Source: JAJPXC01 sp964517875
GTDB taxonomy: Bacteria > Bacteroidota > Bacteroidia > Bacteroidales > Muribaculaceae
Direction: 5' to 3'
Length of the DNA: 64,000 bases
Assembly: GCA_964517875.1 (NCBI GenBank)
Contig: CAZFEU010000001.1
Coordinates: forward strand, 124,001 to 188,000
The translations under genes and the position numbers were made by a program. How positions within the stretch are numbered: the first letter of the stretch is position 1; each line of letters opens with the position of its first letter. Of the stretch, positions 55,040-63,972 are shown piece after piece. The notes beneath the pieces were generated by a model that was given only the letters and a program-made list of their open reading frames with translations, had not been told where the DNA came from and searched no databases.

Positions 55040-56425
55040 ATGAAGGATGTAACTATTTCGCGACATCATCGCGTGTTCTATGCGGCGCGACAAGCGCTCC
55101 GACGTCACATTTCGGGCGGTAACCTGCTGATAGGCGGCACAGTGCTCGCCTTGATAGTGGCAAATGTGCCTGGGTTAAATACGCTCTACTCCCACTTTTG
55201 GGATCAAGAGATGTACCTGCAAGTAGGAGGTTTCAATATATTCAGCCATGGAGGGCATCCCATGACTGTGTTGCAATTTATCAACGATGCCCTAATGGCA
55301 ATATTCTTCTTTACAATAGGGCTCGAAATAAAACGTGAGGTGCTTGTGGGAGAATTGGCGTCATTCCGACAGGCGTTACTCCCTATAATGGCCGCGATCG
55401 GTGGCATGTTGATGCCGGTGATTATCTATATGCTTCTGAGCCATGGCACAGATTACCAGGGAGGAGCCGCTATTCCCATGGCAACCGATATCGCCTTCTC
55501 ACTGGGAGTGCTTGCAATGCTTGGCAAGCGCGTTCCACTATCAATCAAGATATTCCTCACCACCCTGGCCGTAGTCGATGATATAGGTGGCATTATTGTG
55601 ATTGCGGCCTTCTACTCATCACATATAGATGTAATGCTGCTGGTTTATGCTGGCGTTCTACTTGCGGTGCTGGCATTTGGGGGTAAGATGAACATACAGA
55701 GTACGGCATTTTATCTCGGCATCGGAGGTGTAATATGGTTTCTCTTCCTCAACTCGGGTATTCACCCCACAATAGCCGGTGTACTTGTAGCATTCTGTGT
55801 GCCAGCGACACCGGTGTTTGCGCCCAAGAAATATATCAGAGCGATCCGACAGTCCATATCGCACTTCAGAGCCGAAGATGATGAAACTCTTGAACGAAAA
55901 TCCATACTTTCGGCCGAGCAGATGGACTGGTTGAAGCGCATCGAATCGGCATCCGACAAGGTTATCTCACCGCTGCAAGAACTTGAGGATCGACTACATC
56001 CATTGGTCAATTACATAATACTCCCTCTCTTCGCATTCGCCAACGCCGGCATATGTTTGCTTGGCATAGAACCGTCATCAATCATCCAGGGCGTATCTCT
56101 TGCCATAATACTTGGACTTATTGTGGGTAAATTCGTAGGAATACTCCTTTTCTCATGGCTTACTGTGAAATTTAAGCTGGCTCCAATGCCCGACTATTCC
56201 AATTGGAACATGATAGCGTCAGTAGCTATGCTTGGTGGCATCGGCTTTACAGTGTCTCTGTTTATCGCCAATTTGTCGTTTGGCGGAGGTTCGGATGCCG
56301 GTAATGCCATACTTGATCAAGCCAAACTTGGTATCGTAGTTGGTTCGCTTCTGGCCGGCATAGCAGGGTATGTTTGGCTCCACTATTCGCTACCGGCAAG
56401 GGGCAATCGCAACTCGATGGAGTAA
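55040..56425 (+). CDS. nhaA: Na+/H+ antiporter NhaA
   Basis: Electrogenic sodium efflux antiporter of the inner membrane. 461 residues, longer than E. coli NhaA (388) owing to a hydrophilic insert (about 270-320, RAEDDETLERK...). The two catalytic Asp are D180 and D181 in VVDDIGGI. GLEIKREVLVGEL and GGIGFTVSLFIANLSF are family blocks. It is 50 bp after the TPR gene. Confidence 0.93.
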   Translation: MKDVTISRHHRVFYAARQALRRHISGGNLLIGGTVLALIVANVPGLNTLYSHFWDQEMYLQVGGFNIFSHGGHPMTVLQFINDALMAIFFFTIGLEIKREVLVGELASFRQALLPIMAAIGGMLMPVIIYMLLSHGTDYQGGAAIPMATDIAFSLGVLAMLGKRVPLSIKIFLTTLAVVDDIGGIIVIAAFYSSHIDVMLLVYAGVLLAVLAFGGKMNIQSTAFYLGIGGVIWFLFLNSGIHPTIAGVLVAFCVPATPVFAPKKYIRAIRQSISHFRAEDDETLERKSILSAEQMDWLKRIESASDKVISPLQELEDRLHPLVNYIILPLFAFANAGICLLGIEPSSIIQGVSLAIILGLIVGKFVGILLFSWLTVKFKLAPMPDYSNWNMIASVAMLGGIGFTVSLFIANLSFGGGSDAGNAILDQAKLGIVVGSLLAGIAGYVWLHYSLPARGNRNSME

Positions 56426-56465
56426 AATCATCGAACTAAGGCGACCTAAAATCAACCCCAAACTA

Positions 56466-56496
56466 TTGTGTGTTAAAATTATTAGAATTACCTTTG
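56466..56496 (+). promoter_or_regulatory. promoter of tig
   Basis: -7 TACCTTTG at 56489-56496 with TTG at 56466-56468, 20 bp apart. The ~80-nt leader contains a short stem, TTGTTGT (56502-56508) against ACAGCAA. Confidence 0.65.
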
Positions 56497-56578
56497 CACT
56501 ATTGTTGTGGTTGCAGCAGCTTGCAGTAGCTACAGCAATCAATACGTAGAATTATACAACTGAATTAAATAACTGACA

Positions 56579-57949
56579 ATGAACGTTACACTCGAAAAAA
56601 CAAGCGACAACACAGCCATACTCAATGTGGCAATCCAAGAAGCTGATTACCAAGACAAGGTGACAAACGAGCTGAAAACATTTGGACGCACTCACACCAT
56701 CCCAGGCTTCAGAAAAGGGCACGTGTCAATCGATCAGCTGCGCCGCCGCTTCGGTCGCCAGATGAAGAGCGATGTTATCAACCACGAGGCAGCAGATGCC
56801 GCTATAAAATATCTCCAGGACAACAAAATCAATGTCCTTGGCCAACCTATCCCCGTAGAGGTAAAGGAAATCAATCTCGACGATAAGGATTACAACTTCC
56901 AATATGAGATCGGCCTCGCTCCCGAGCTCAACATTGACTTGAACAACGATATCACCGTACCCTACTATACAATCACTGTAACCAACGAAATGGTTGAGGA
57001 GCAGGATCACGGTCTGCGTGAACGTTTCGGCGCACAAGTGCCTGGCGAAGAAGTTGATAAAAAGGCCCTTGTAAAGGGTGCTTTGATGGAGCTCAATGAA
57101 GATGGCACTATCAAAGAAGGGGAAGGCGCAATCCAGGTGATTGATGGCATCGTGGCTCCTATGTTCTTCAAGGACAAAGAGCAGGCTGACCTATTCTTAG
57201 GCAAGAAGGTTGGTGACAAAGTGGTGTTCAACCCCTGGAAAACATGCGAGGGCAATGAGGCCGAAATGTCATCCATGCTCCACCTCGACAAGCAAGTGGC
57301 TGCCAACGTAAAGGCCAACTTTGAGATGGCTATTTCTGAGATTATCGTCGTGAAACTCGCTGAGCTCGGTGAAGAATATTACAAAGAAGTATTCGGTCCT
57401 GACAAGGTGCACAACGAGGAGGAGTACAAGAAAGCTCTCCGCGAGATGATTGCCAGCAGCCTTGAGCCCAACAGCGAAATCATGTTCCGCAACGACGCCC
57501 AGAAGGCACTGATGGAAAAATACGGCGATTCAATCCAACTCCCCACAGAATTCCTTAAGAAATGGCTCCTTCTTCGCAACCCCGAGTTAACAATGGAGGA
57601 ACTTGATAAAGACTTTGACGGCATGATTCCCGGCATCAAGTGGCAGCTAATACGTGAGAAGATCGCAGAAGCTAATGACATGCAGATCACCGAGGACGAC
57701 CTACTGGCACTCGCCAAGAACATAGCTCGCCAGCAGTTCGCCCAGTATGGCATGAACAACATGGATGATGACACCATCACCCGCTTTGCCAAGAATATTC
57801 TTGCCGATAAGAACTATCGCCCACGCCTTGTGGAGCAGGTAGGCGACATCAAACTGTTCCGCATTATTCAGGCCAAAGTTAACCTCGACAAGAAAGAAGT
57901 GTCGCTTGATGAATTCAAGCGTCTGGCCAATCCAGGTGCCGCTGAATGA
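56579..57949 (+). CDS. tig: trigger factor
   Basis: Ribosome-bound chaperone. 456 residues: an N-terminal ribosome-binding domain with GFRKGH (43-48; E. coli GFRKGK), a diverged FKBP-like domain (about 150-245) and a C-terminal chaperone cradle. Bacteroidota versions often have weak PPIase residues, and here the FKBP core is hard to see, so isomerase activity is uncertain. A strong terminator follows, then clpP-clpX. Confidence 0.93.
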   Translation: MNVTLEKTSDNTAILNVAIQEADYQDKVTNELKTFGRTHTIPGFRKGHVSIDQLRRRFGRQMKSDVINHEAADAAIKYLQDNKINVLGQPIPVEVKEINLDDKDYNFQYEIGLAPELNIDLNNDITVPYYTITVTNEMVEEQDHGLRERFGAQVPGEEVDKKALVKGALMELNEDGTIKEGEGAIQVIDGIVAPMFFKDKEQADLFLGKKVGDKVVFNPWKTCEGNEAEMSSMLHLDKQVAANVKANFEMAISEIIVVKLAELGEEYYKEVFGPDKVHNEEEYKKALREMIASSLEPNSEIMFRNDAQKALMEKYGDSIQLPTEFLKKWLLLRNPELTMEELDKDFDGMIPGIKWQLIREKIAEANDMQITEDDLLALAKNIARQQFAQYGMNNMDDDTITRFAKNILADKNYRPRLVEQVGDIKLFRIIQAKVNLDKKEVSLDEFKRLANPGAAE

Positions 57950-58004
57950 TAACCCACATCACGGAGCATCAGCAACATAGCATCTGAAGTAGCAACTAAT
58001 CACT

Positions 58005-58038
58005 GTCGCAACCCTCAAATGAGGGTTGCGACTTTTTT
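58005..58038 (+). terminator. intrinsic terminator of tig
   Basis: A perfect 12-bp stem GTCGCAACCCTC (58005-58016) with its complement at 58021-58032, 4-nt loop and a T run to 58038. This separates tig from the clpPX-recQ transcript. Confidence 0.95.
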
Positions 58039-58113
58039 ATGTATACATCCCGCACCCACTGCCATAATCTTGAAAAAAATTTCGGTAGTTAGTGATAAAA
58101 ATTTCCAAAAAAG

Positions 58114-58144
58114 TTGCAGATGATTTGCTTATTTAGTAATTTTG
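58114..58144 (+). promoter_or_regulatory. promoter of clpP-clpX-recQ
   Basis: -7 TAATTTTG (58137-58144) with TTG at 58114-58116, 20 bp apart. The leader is about 90 nt. Confidence 0.6.
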
Positions 58145-58235
58145 AATTAGAAAAGAGGGGAATTCTCCGACAAATCACAGGCCAGCGGCCAGAAAAGTCA
58201 GCGCACTCCCCCGTAATTTAAACAACAATAATGAT

Positions 58236-58931
58236 ATGAATCACAACACAAGCGATTTCCGCAAATACGCCGTAGGACATCTGGGCATGAATGGACTTGC
58301 CCTCGACCAATACACCAGCCAAACCAATGGCCAAATAGTTTCAAGCTACATCAGCCCCACAATCATAGAGGAGCGTCAGCTCAACGTAGCTCAGATGGAC
58401 GTGTTCTCACGCCTGATGATGGACCGTATCATATTCTTAGGTACTGACGTAAACGACTATACCGCCAACGTGATACAGGCCCAACTACTCTATCTCGACT
58501 CAGCCGACCCTGGCAAGGATGTGTCTATTTACATCAACTCGCCCGGCGGTTCGGTATATGCCGGCCTTGGCATATATGACACAATGCAATACATATCATC
58601 CGACGTTGCAACTATATGTACCGGCATGGCCGCATCAATGGCTGCGGTACTCCTTGTTGCGGGCACTTCTGGAAAACGTTTTGCTCTCAAACATTCACGT
58701 GTGATGATTCACCAGCCCATGGGTGGCGCACAGGGCCAAGCCTCCGACATTGAAATTACAGCCCGAGAGATACTTAAGCTCAAGAAAGAGTTATATACCA
58801 TCATTTCTGACCACTCTGGACAACCGCTGGAAAAAGTGGAGCGCGACTCCGACCGCGATTACTGGATGACCTCAGAGGAGGCAAAAGAATACGGCATGAT
58901 CGACCAAGTGCTCACCAAAACAAAACATTAA
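58236..58931 (+). CDS. clpP: ATP-dependent Clp protease proteolytic subunit
   Basis: Serine protease, 231 residues. The catalytic triad is S134 (GMAASMAAV), H159 (MIHQPMGG) and D208, all offset by 37 from E. coli mature numbering. The long N-terminal segment includes a likely propeptide. It assembles into a tetradecamer with ClpX, encoded 29 bp downstream. Confidence 0.97.
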   Translation: MNHNTSDFRKYAVGHLGMNGLALDQYTSQTNGQIVSSYISPTIIEERQLNVAQMDVFSRLMMDRIIFLGTDVNDYTANVIQAQLLYLDSADPGKDVSIYINSPGGSVYAGLGIYDTMQYISSDVATICTGMAASMAAVLLVAGTSGKRFALKHSRVMIHQPMGGAQGQASDIEITAREILKLKKELYTIISDHSGQPLEKVERDSDRDYWMTSEEAKEYGMIDQVLTKTKH

Positions 58932-58960
58932 CTAAGCGACCGTAGCTAACATTAACAAAT

Positions 58961-60202
58961 ATGGCTAAGAAGACGACATCCAACGACGAGCAGACTTGCT
59001 CGTTCTGCGGACGCCCGGCAAGCATGTCGGAGGCCTTGATACCTTCAGCTCTTGGCAAAGGATATATATGCGTGGAGTGTGTGGAGCAAGTGCACCAGAT
59101 GCTCACTCAGTACCACAACGAACAGAATGACAGCAAAGACAATTTTGACTTAAAGGAAATTCCCACCCCGCGCCAGATACATGAGGAGCTCAACCAATAT
59201 GTAATAGGGCAGGAGGAGGCCAAAAAGTATCTTTCAGTTGCCGTATACAACCACTATAAGCGTCTGGCGCAGCATGCCGCTGACGACGTGGATATCGAAA
59301 AGAGCAACATAATACTTGTAGGACCCACAGGCACCGGCAAGACATTGTTGGCCAAGACTATTGCCCGACTCCTCAAAGTGCCTTTCACCATCGTTGACGC
59401 TACTGTACTCACCGAAGCGGGATATGTGGGTGAAGATATTGAATCGCTTCTCACACGCCTGCTTCAAGCAGCCGACTACGATGTAGAGCTTGCGCAGAAA
59501 GGAATTGTGTTTATCGATGAGATCGATAAGATAGCCCGTAAAGGCGACAATCCCTCAATCACACGCGATGTAAGCGGAGAAGGTGTTCAGCAAGGCTTGC
59601 TCAAACTACTCGAAGGCTCCATTGTCAACGTGCCACCACAGGGAGGGCGTAAACATCCGGAGCAACGCATGATACCGGTTGACACAAAGAATATCCTGTT
59701 TATTTGCGGCGGCGCATTCGACGGCATCGAACGCAAGATAGCCCAACGTCTCAACACCCATGTAGTAGGCTATTCCACCGACGCTACAAAGAAACACATT
59801 AAGAAAGATAACTATCTGGAATATGTGGCTCCACAGGATCTCAAGTCGTTCGGTCTCATCCCTGAAATCATAGGTCGTCTACCTATACTCACGCACCTTG
59901 ACCCGCTCGACCGCGACGCATTACGGCGCATACTTGTTGAGCCCAAGAACGCTATCACCCGCCAATACAAGAAGCTCTTTGAAATGGATGGTGTGAAGCT
60001 TGAGTTTGACGATGACGCCCTCGATTACATCGTTGACAAAGCAATTGAATTTAAGCTTGGGGCCCGTGGACTGCGCTCTATAGTCGAATCAATAATGATA
60101 GACCCTATGTATGAATTGCCATCGACCAACAAGAAAGACTTCAGAGTTACACGCGAATTCGCCGAAAAACAGCTATCTAAAGCCCACTTTGACAGCTTTT
60201 AA
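58961..60202 (+). CDS. clpX: Clp protease ATP-binding subunit ClpX
   Basis: AAA+ unfoldase, 413 residues. The zinc-binding domain has C13, C16, C37 and C40. Walker A GPTGTGKT spans 121-128, and Walker B is VFIDEIDKI. The ClpP-docking loop reads HVVGYSTD, so the usual L/I-G-F tripeptide is VGY. RDVSGEGVQQ and sensor residues look normal. Confidence 0.96.
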   Translation: MAKKTTSNDEQTCSFCGRPASMSEALIPSALGKGYICVECVEQVHQMLTQYHNEQNDSKDNFDLKEIPTPRQIHEELNQYVIGQEEAKKYLSVAVYNHYKRLAQHAADDVDIEKSNIILVGPTGTGKTLLAKTIARLLKVPFTIVDATVLTEAGYVGEDIESLLTRLLQAADYDVELAQKGIVFIDEIDKIARKGDNPSITRDVSGEGVQQGLLKLLEGSIVNVPPQGGRKHPEQRMIPVDTKNILFICGGAFDGIERKIAQRLNTHVVGYSTDATKKHIKKDNYLEYVAPQDLKSFGLIPEIIGRLPILTHLDPLDRDALRRILVEPKNAITRQYKKLFEMDGVKLEFDDDALDYIVDKAIEFKLGARGLRSIVESIMIDPMYELPSTNKKDFRVTREFAEKQLSKAHFDSF

Positions 60203-60287
60203 CCACCAATACCCCTGACAACTAAACTAACACATCCAGCTTATAAATCAACGACATCATAAGCTCTCTACTAAAAAACCACCCACC

Positions 60288-62474
60288 ATGTCAACAACGA
60301 TTTCACAACAGCTCACTGAAGCACTTAAGCAAAATTTTGGCTTCGAGAAGTTTAAGGGCAACCAAGAGGCTATTATGACCTCACTTCTTGAAGGCAACGA
60401 CGTGTTTGTGCTTATGCCTACTGGTGGCGGCAAATCGCTATGCTACCAGCTGCCGTCACTGATGATGGAAGGTACGGCTATTGTGATATCTCCGCTTATA
60501 GCACTGATGAAGAATCAGGTAGATGCCATGCGCAATTTCAGTGCTGACGATAATATAGCGCACTTCCTTAACTCATCACTCAATAAAACCGCAATTGACC
60601 AGGTGAAAGAGGACATCGCTTCGGGCAAAACCAAGTTGCTATACGTTGCTCCCGAATCGTTGACCAAGGAGGAAAACGTAGACTTCCTTAAGCAAGTGCC
60701 CATATCATTCTACGCTGTGGATGAAGCACATTGCATATCGGAATGGGGACATGATTTCAGACCTGAGTATCGTCGTATACGCCCATTAATCAATGAGATA
60801 GGAAAACGCCCCGTAATAGCGCTTACGGCCACCGCCACGCCTAAAGTACAACACGATATACAGAAGAATCTTGCCATGCAGGATGCCGTTGTCTACAAAT
60901 CATCGTTCAACCGCCACAACCTGTATTACGAGGTAAGGCCCAAGACGGCATCCATCGACAAGGATATCATCAAATTTATCAAAAATAACTCCGGCAAATC
61001 GGGTATAATTTACTGCCTGTCGCGAAAAAAGGTTGAAGAACTAGCTGAAATGCTGCAAGTCAACTCAATTAAGGCACTCCCTTATCACGCAGGCATGGAC
61101 AGCGCCACACGCACTCGCAATCAAGATGCTTTTCTTCTTGAGGAGGTCGATGTAATTGTAGCCACGATTGCGTTCGGTATGGGTATTGACAAGCCCGATG
61201 TACGGTTTGTGATACACTACGACATGCCCAAATCGCTCGAAGGATACTATCAGGAGACCGGACGAGCCGGGCGCGATGGGGGTGAAGGACAGTGCATTAC
61301 ATTCTACGCCGCAAAAGATCTCCAGAAGATGGAGAAATTCATGCAAGGCAAGCCTATAGCCGAGCAGGAAATAGGCAAACAGCTGCTCCTGGAAACTGCT
61401 TCATATGCCGAGTCATCGGTGTGTCGCCGCAAATCGCTGCTGCACTACTTCGGCGAGGAGTTTTCCGACGACCAATGCGGCAACTGTGACAATTGCCGTC
61501 ATCCTCGCAAACGTGTCGAAGCCAGCGACGAACTTTGCGGCGCTATCGAGACCGTAACAGCACTAAAAGAGAAATTTAAGGTAGACCACATAGTCAACGT
61601 GATGCTGGGCAAGACCAACCCAGTGATACAGTCTTACAAACAGGATACCCTCGATGTATTCGGATGCGCACAGCATCGCACAGAGAGATTCCTCAACGCT
61701 GTCATACGCCAGGCAATAATCGCCGGCTATCTTGAACGCGACATTGAAAACTATGGTTTGATACGTCTCACCCCCAAAGGTGTGGCTTATCTCGCAAAAC
61801 CTCAATCATTTACAATAGTAGAAGATTTGGAATTTAACAACGATATTGAAGAAGAACCAATTAAGGGTGGCGCATCATGCGCCGTCGACCCCGAGCTATA
61901 TTCGATACTTAAGGATCTCAGACGCAAGATAGCCAAACGCCTTAATCTGCCTCCATACATCATATTCCAGGACCCTTCAATCGAGGCTATGGCCACCACA
62001 TATCCCATCACCCTTGATGAACTTCAGAACATCACAGGAGTGGGCGCCGGTAAAGTAAAACGTTATGGCGAAGAGTTTATCAATGTCATAAAAGCCCACG
62101 TTGAGGAGAATGAGATTGAACGCCCCGAGGATTTGCGCGTACGCTCAGTAGCCAACAAGAGCAAGCTGAAAATATCACTTATCCAAGCCATCGACCGTAA
62201 GATAGCCCTCGATGAGCTCGCTGAATCCAAGGGTCTTGAGTTCAACGAATTGCTCGACGAAGTTGAGGCTATCGTGTACTCCGGTACCAAAATCAATATT
62301 GACTACTTCATACGCGAAATCATGGACGATGATCATCGTGAGGATATATTTGAATACTTCCGCGAAAGTGAAAGTGATGCTGTAAATCTGGCTATAGAGG
62401 AGCTTGGTGATGATTACACCGAAGAGGAGATAAGACTTGTACGTATCCAGTTCCTTTCAGAGCTGGGCAATTAA
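60288..62474 (+). CDS. recQ: ATP-dependent DNA helicase RecQ
   Basis: 3'-5' helicase in recombination and replication repair. 728 residues. Walker A PTGGGKS has K49, and the DEAH box is D145-H148. QETGRAGRDG is motif VI. The RecQ-Ct zinc site Cys cluster (CRRKSLLHYFGEEF...CGNCDNC) is present. An HRDC domain is at about 535-612, and a C-terminal extra helical region follows. 85 bp after clpX. Confidence 0.96.
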   Translation: MSTTISQQLTEALKQNFGFEKFKGNQEAIMTSLLEGNDVFVLMPTGGGKSLCYQLPSLMMEGTAIVISPLIALMKNQVDAMRNFSADDNIAHFLNSSLNKTAIDQVKEDIASGKTKLLYVAPESLTKEENVDFLKQVPISFYAVDEAHCISEWGHDFRPEYRRIRPLINEIGKRPVIALTATATPKVQHDIQKNLAMQDAVVYKSSFNRHNLYYEVRPKTASIDKDIIKFIKNNSGKSGIIYCLSRKKVEELAEMLQVNSIKALPYHAGMDSATRTRNQDAFLLEEVDVIVATIAFGMGIDKPDVRFVIHYDMPKSLEGYYQETGRAGRDGGEGQCITFYAAKDLQKMEKFMQGKPIAEQEIGKQLLLETASYAESSVCRRKSLLHYFGEEFSDDQCGNCDNCRHPRKRVEASDELCGAIETVTALKEKFKVDHIVNVMLGKTNPVIQSYKQDTLDVFGCAQHRTERFLNAVIRQAIIAGYLERDIENYGLIRLTPKGVAYLAKPQSFTIVEDLEFNNDIEEEPIKGGASCAVDPELYSILKDLRRKIAKRLNLPPYIIFQDPSIEAMATTYPITLDELQNITGVGAGKVKRYGEEFINVIKAHVEENEIERPEDLRVRSVANKSKLKISLIQAIDRKIALDELAESKGLEFNELLDEVEAIVYSGTKINIDYFIREIMDDDHREDIFEYFRESESDAVNLAIEELGDDYTEEEIRLVRIQFLSELGN

Positions 62475-62555
62475 TTTCTCCAATACACTATCCTGGTTTT
62501 CACAGTCAGGACTGCGCAAAGGCTGTTTTACTATAATAACATAACGATAATCCCT

Positions 62556-62585
62556 GTTGACGCTGATTAGGTAATCAGCGTCAAC
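62556..62585. terminator. long palindrome between recQ and the XRE gene
   Basis: GTTGACGCTGATTA (62556-62569) and TAATCAGCGTCAAC (62572-62585), a perfect 14-bp inverted repeat with a 2-nt centre, abuts the stop of the convergent XRE gene. No T run is present, so termination is inferred from position. Confidence 0.55.
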
Positions 62586-63166
62586 TATTCTTGTGGAATA
62601 AACGACTGGAAACTATTGTCGGTGTAGAATACCACAATATTTGCAATCTTCTTTGGAGAATTGGCGTTGAAATTGGCTATTTGATTTGCATCTAACGAAA
62701 ATGGCAACCGGGGACCACTATCTGCCAAATCAGCCTCTTTAGTCGTTTCAACCCTTGAAATGCCACTCTCGGGCATTGATTTAAGCGTCTCAGGCACCTT
62801 ATATGACGGTGCAGCTTTTTCTGCATTTGCGCCCTTGAAAAGATTAGGGTGCTCCATGCCTTGTGTAAATATCTCGCCTTCTGCATCTTGCGTAGAATAT
62901 TGTGCAGATTTGTAGCTTGCTTGAGAGCCTGAGATTTGCGAATTTGCATCGGTCAACATATTACCCTCGCCAAACATCAACCATAACACCGAAAGCTGGG
63001 GATAAGCCGAATGTATCTTTGCAATTATCTCATCCGACACTTTTTTATTTCGTCCATTAAGCATTTGGGATAGGGTAGGGCGGGGGATACGGCAGTTGTC
63101 GGCAAACTGAGAGTTGCCAATTTGCAACGAATCCATGAAAAATTTTAGTCGATTTACAATATCCAT
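62585..63166 (-). CDS. XRE-family helix-turn-helix transcriptional regulator
   Basis: 193 residues from the ATG at 63166; an in-frame ATG at 63184 lies only about 6 nt after the predicted transcript start. The N-terminal HTH (about 5-60, SQFADNCRIPRPTLSQMLNGRNKKVSDEIIAKI) fits HTH_3/XRE DNA binding. The remaining ~130 residues are low-complexity, Ser/Ala/Gln-rich, ending in a short FYTDNSFQSFIPQE strand; I see no known ligand domain. It is monocistronic. The upstream DNA is full of palindromic motifs that include its own -33 element, so autoregulation is likely (inference). Confidence 0.75.
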   Translation of the reverse strand: MDIVNRLKFFMDSLQIGNSQFADNCRIPRPTLSQMLNGRNKKVSDEIIAKIHSAYPQLSVLWLMFGEGNMLTDANSQISGSQASYKSAQYSTQDAEGEIFTQGMEHPNLFKGANAEKAAPSYKVPETLKSMPESGISRVETTKEADLADSGPRLPFSLDANQIANFNANSPKKIANIVVFYTDNSFQSFIPQE

Positions 63167-63195
63167 TCTTATTGACTTTTGCAATTACGAATGTG

Positions 63196-63227
63196 CAAAT
63201 GTAATCACTCAACCGTAAATTTGCAAA
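63196..63227 (-). promoter_or_regulatory. promoter of the XRE gene with -33 inside a palindrome
   Basis: Minus-strand -7 box TACATTTG (63203-63196). The -33 TTTG (63227-63224) is 20 bp upstream and lies inside the 16-bp palindrome at 63216-63231. Confidence 0.65.
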
Positions 63228-63298
63228 TTTATGATGCGAAATTTTTGCATCCTCGCTGAATATGCAATTGCAACCAGCCGGCACAAATGCAAATTTAC
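63216..63298. promoter_or_regulatory. cluster of palindromic ATTTGCAAAT-type operator candidates
   Basis: TAAATTTGCAAATTTA at 63216-63231 is a perfect 16-bp palindrome. An imperfect GATGC...GCATC palindrome is at 63233-63251, TGCAATTGCA at 63263-63272 is a perfect 10-bp palindrome, and the half-site GCAAATTTAC lies at 63289-63298. A further GCAAAT is at 63195-63200. Confidence 0.6.
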
Positions 63299-63955
63299 AA
63301 TCGAACTTTTATTAAAGTATTACTTAATACTACACCCGTATCGTGCTGCATACCTGCTAATTACCACCCACTAATTATTCAATCCCCGCCTGAGCAACAG
63401 AATCAACGCCATAAGCTTCACCAATGCTTTAAATATAGTGTATATGTAGCTGGGAACTGTGATGTTATGCAAAATGCAAAAATATGTTACACACATATTT
63501 TTGATTCTGTAAACTATAATGTAATTGTAAGTTGTGGGGTGCCTTATTGAAATTAGTGTTGCGGATGAGAATTCGACAATGTTTTATCGGAAACTTTTTA
63601 TGCTTTAATTCTGCTCCTATTTACAAATTCACTCAGTGGTGAATTGTAAACTGTTGACTTTTGTAAAATGAATGTCCTCTCCTTGATGTTAAGCTTGGAC
63701 AAATTAGCTTCTTCGAGCATCAAACTTGCGAGAATCAATTTTTCTCGTCCAACTCTCCATCTTTTTACACCTATAACATTCTCATCGCCCAAAAAGATTT
63801 CCTTTTAACAATTTATTAACACATAATCCCCTTATTTTTAGATTTATGCCCTCCAAATGCAGTAATTTTATGTTCTTCTCGCATCCAGCATCAAAAAAAT
63901 CGGCATGTATTGAGAAGAAATGGGTGAAAAAATTTACAGCATAGGTATAATATGC
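63299..63955. other. AT-rich intergenic region with no convincing gene
   Basis: About 650 bp of AT-rich sequence. The short open frames at 63287-63550 (+) and 63598-63792 (-) lack recognisable motifs. The repeat ATGCAAAATGCAAAA is seen near 63467-63480. I find no tRNA, riboswitch or insertion sequence here. Confidence 0.5.
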
Positions 63956-63963
63956 TATTTTTG
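63956..63963 (+). promoter_or_regulatory. -7 element before the edge gene
   Basis: TATTTTTG is a full TAnnTTTG match, 9 bp before an ATG at 63973 and 15 bp before ATG 63979. Confidence 0.45.
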
Positions 63964-63972
63964 CAAAAAAAT

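Noticed and set aside
56497..56578. Riboswitch in the tig leader
   Set aside because: Only a short TTGTTGT/ACAGCAA stem is present, with no known riboswitch core.
63287..63550. 87-codon open frame on the plus strand after the XRE gene
   Set aside because: Low-complexity composition with no domain, starts inside the palindrome region, and no promoter fits it.
63598..63792. 64-codon minus-strand open frame
   Set aside because: Charged, plausible composition but no recognisable family, no -7 box, and the region is AT-rich; kept only as part of the intergenic description.
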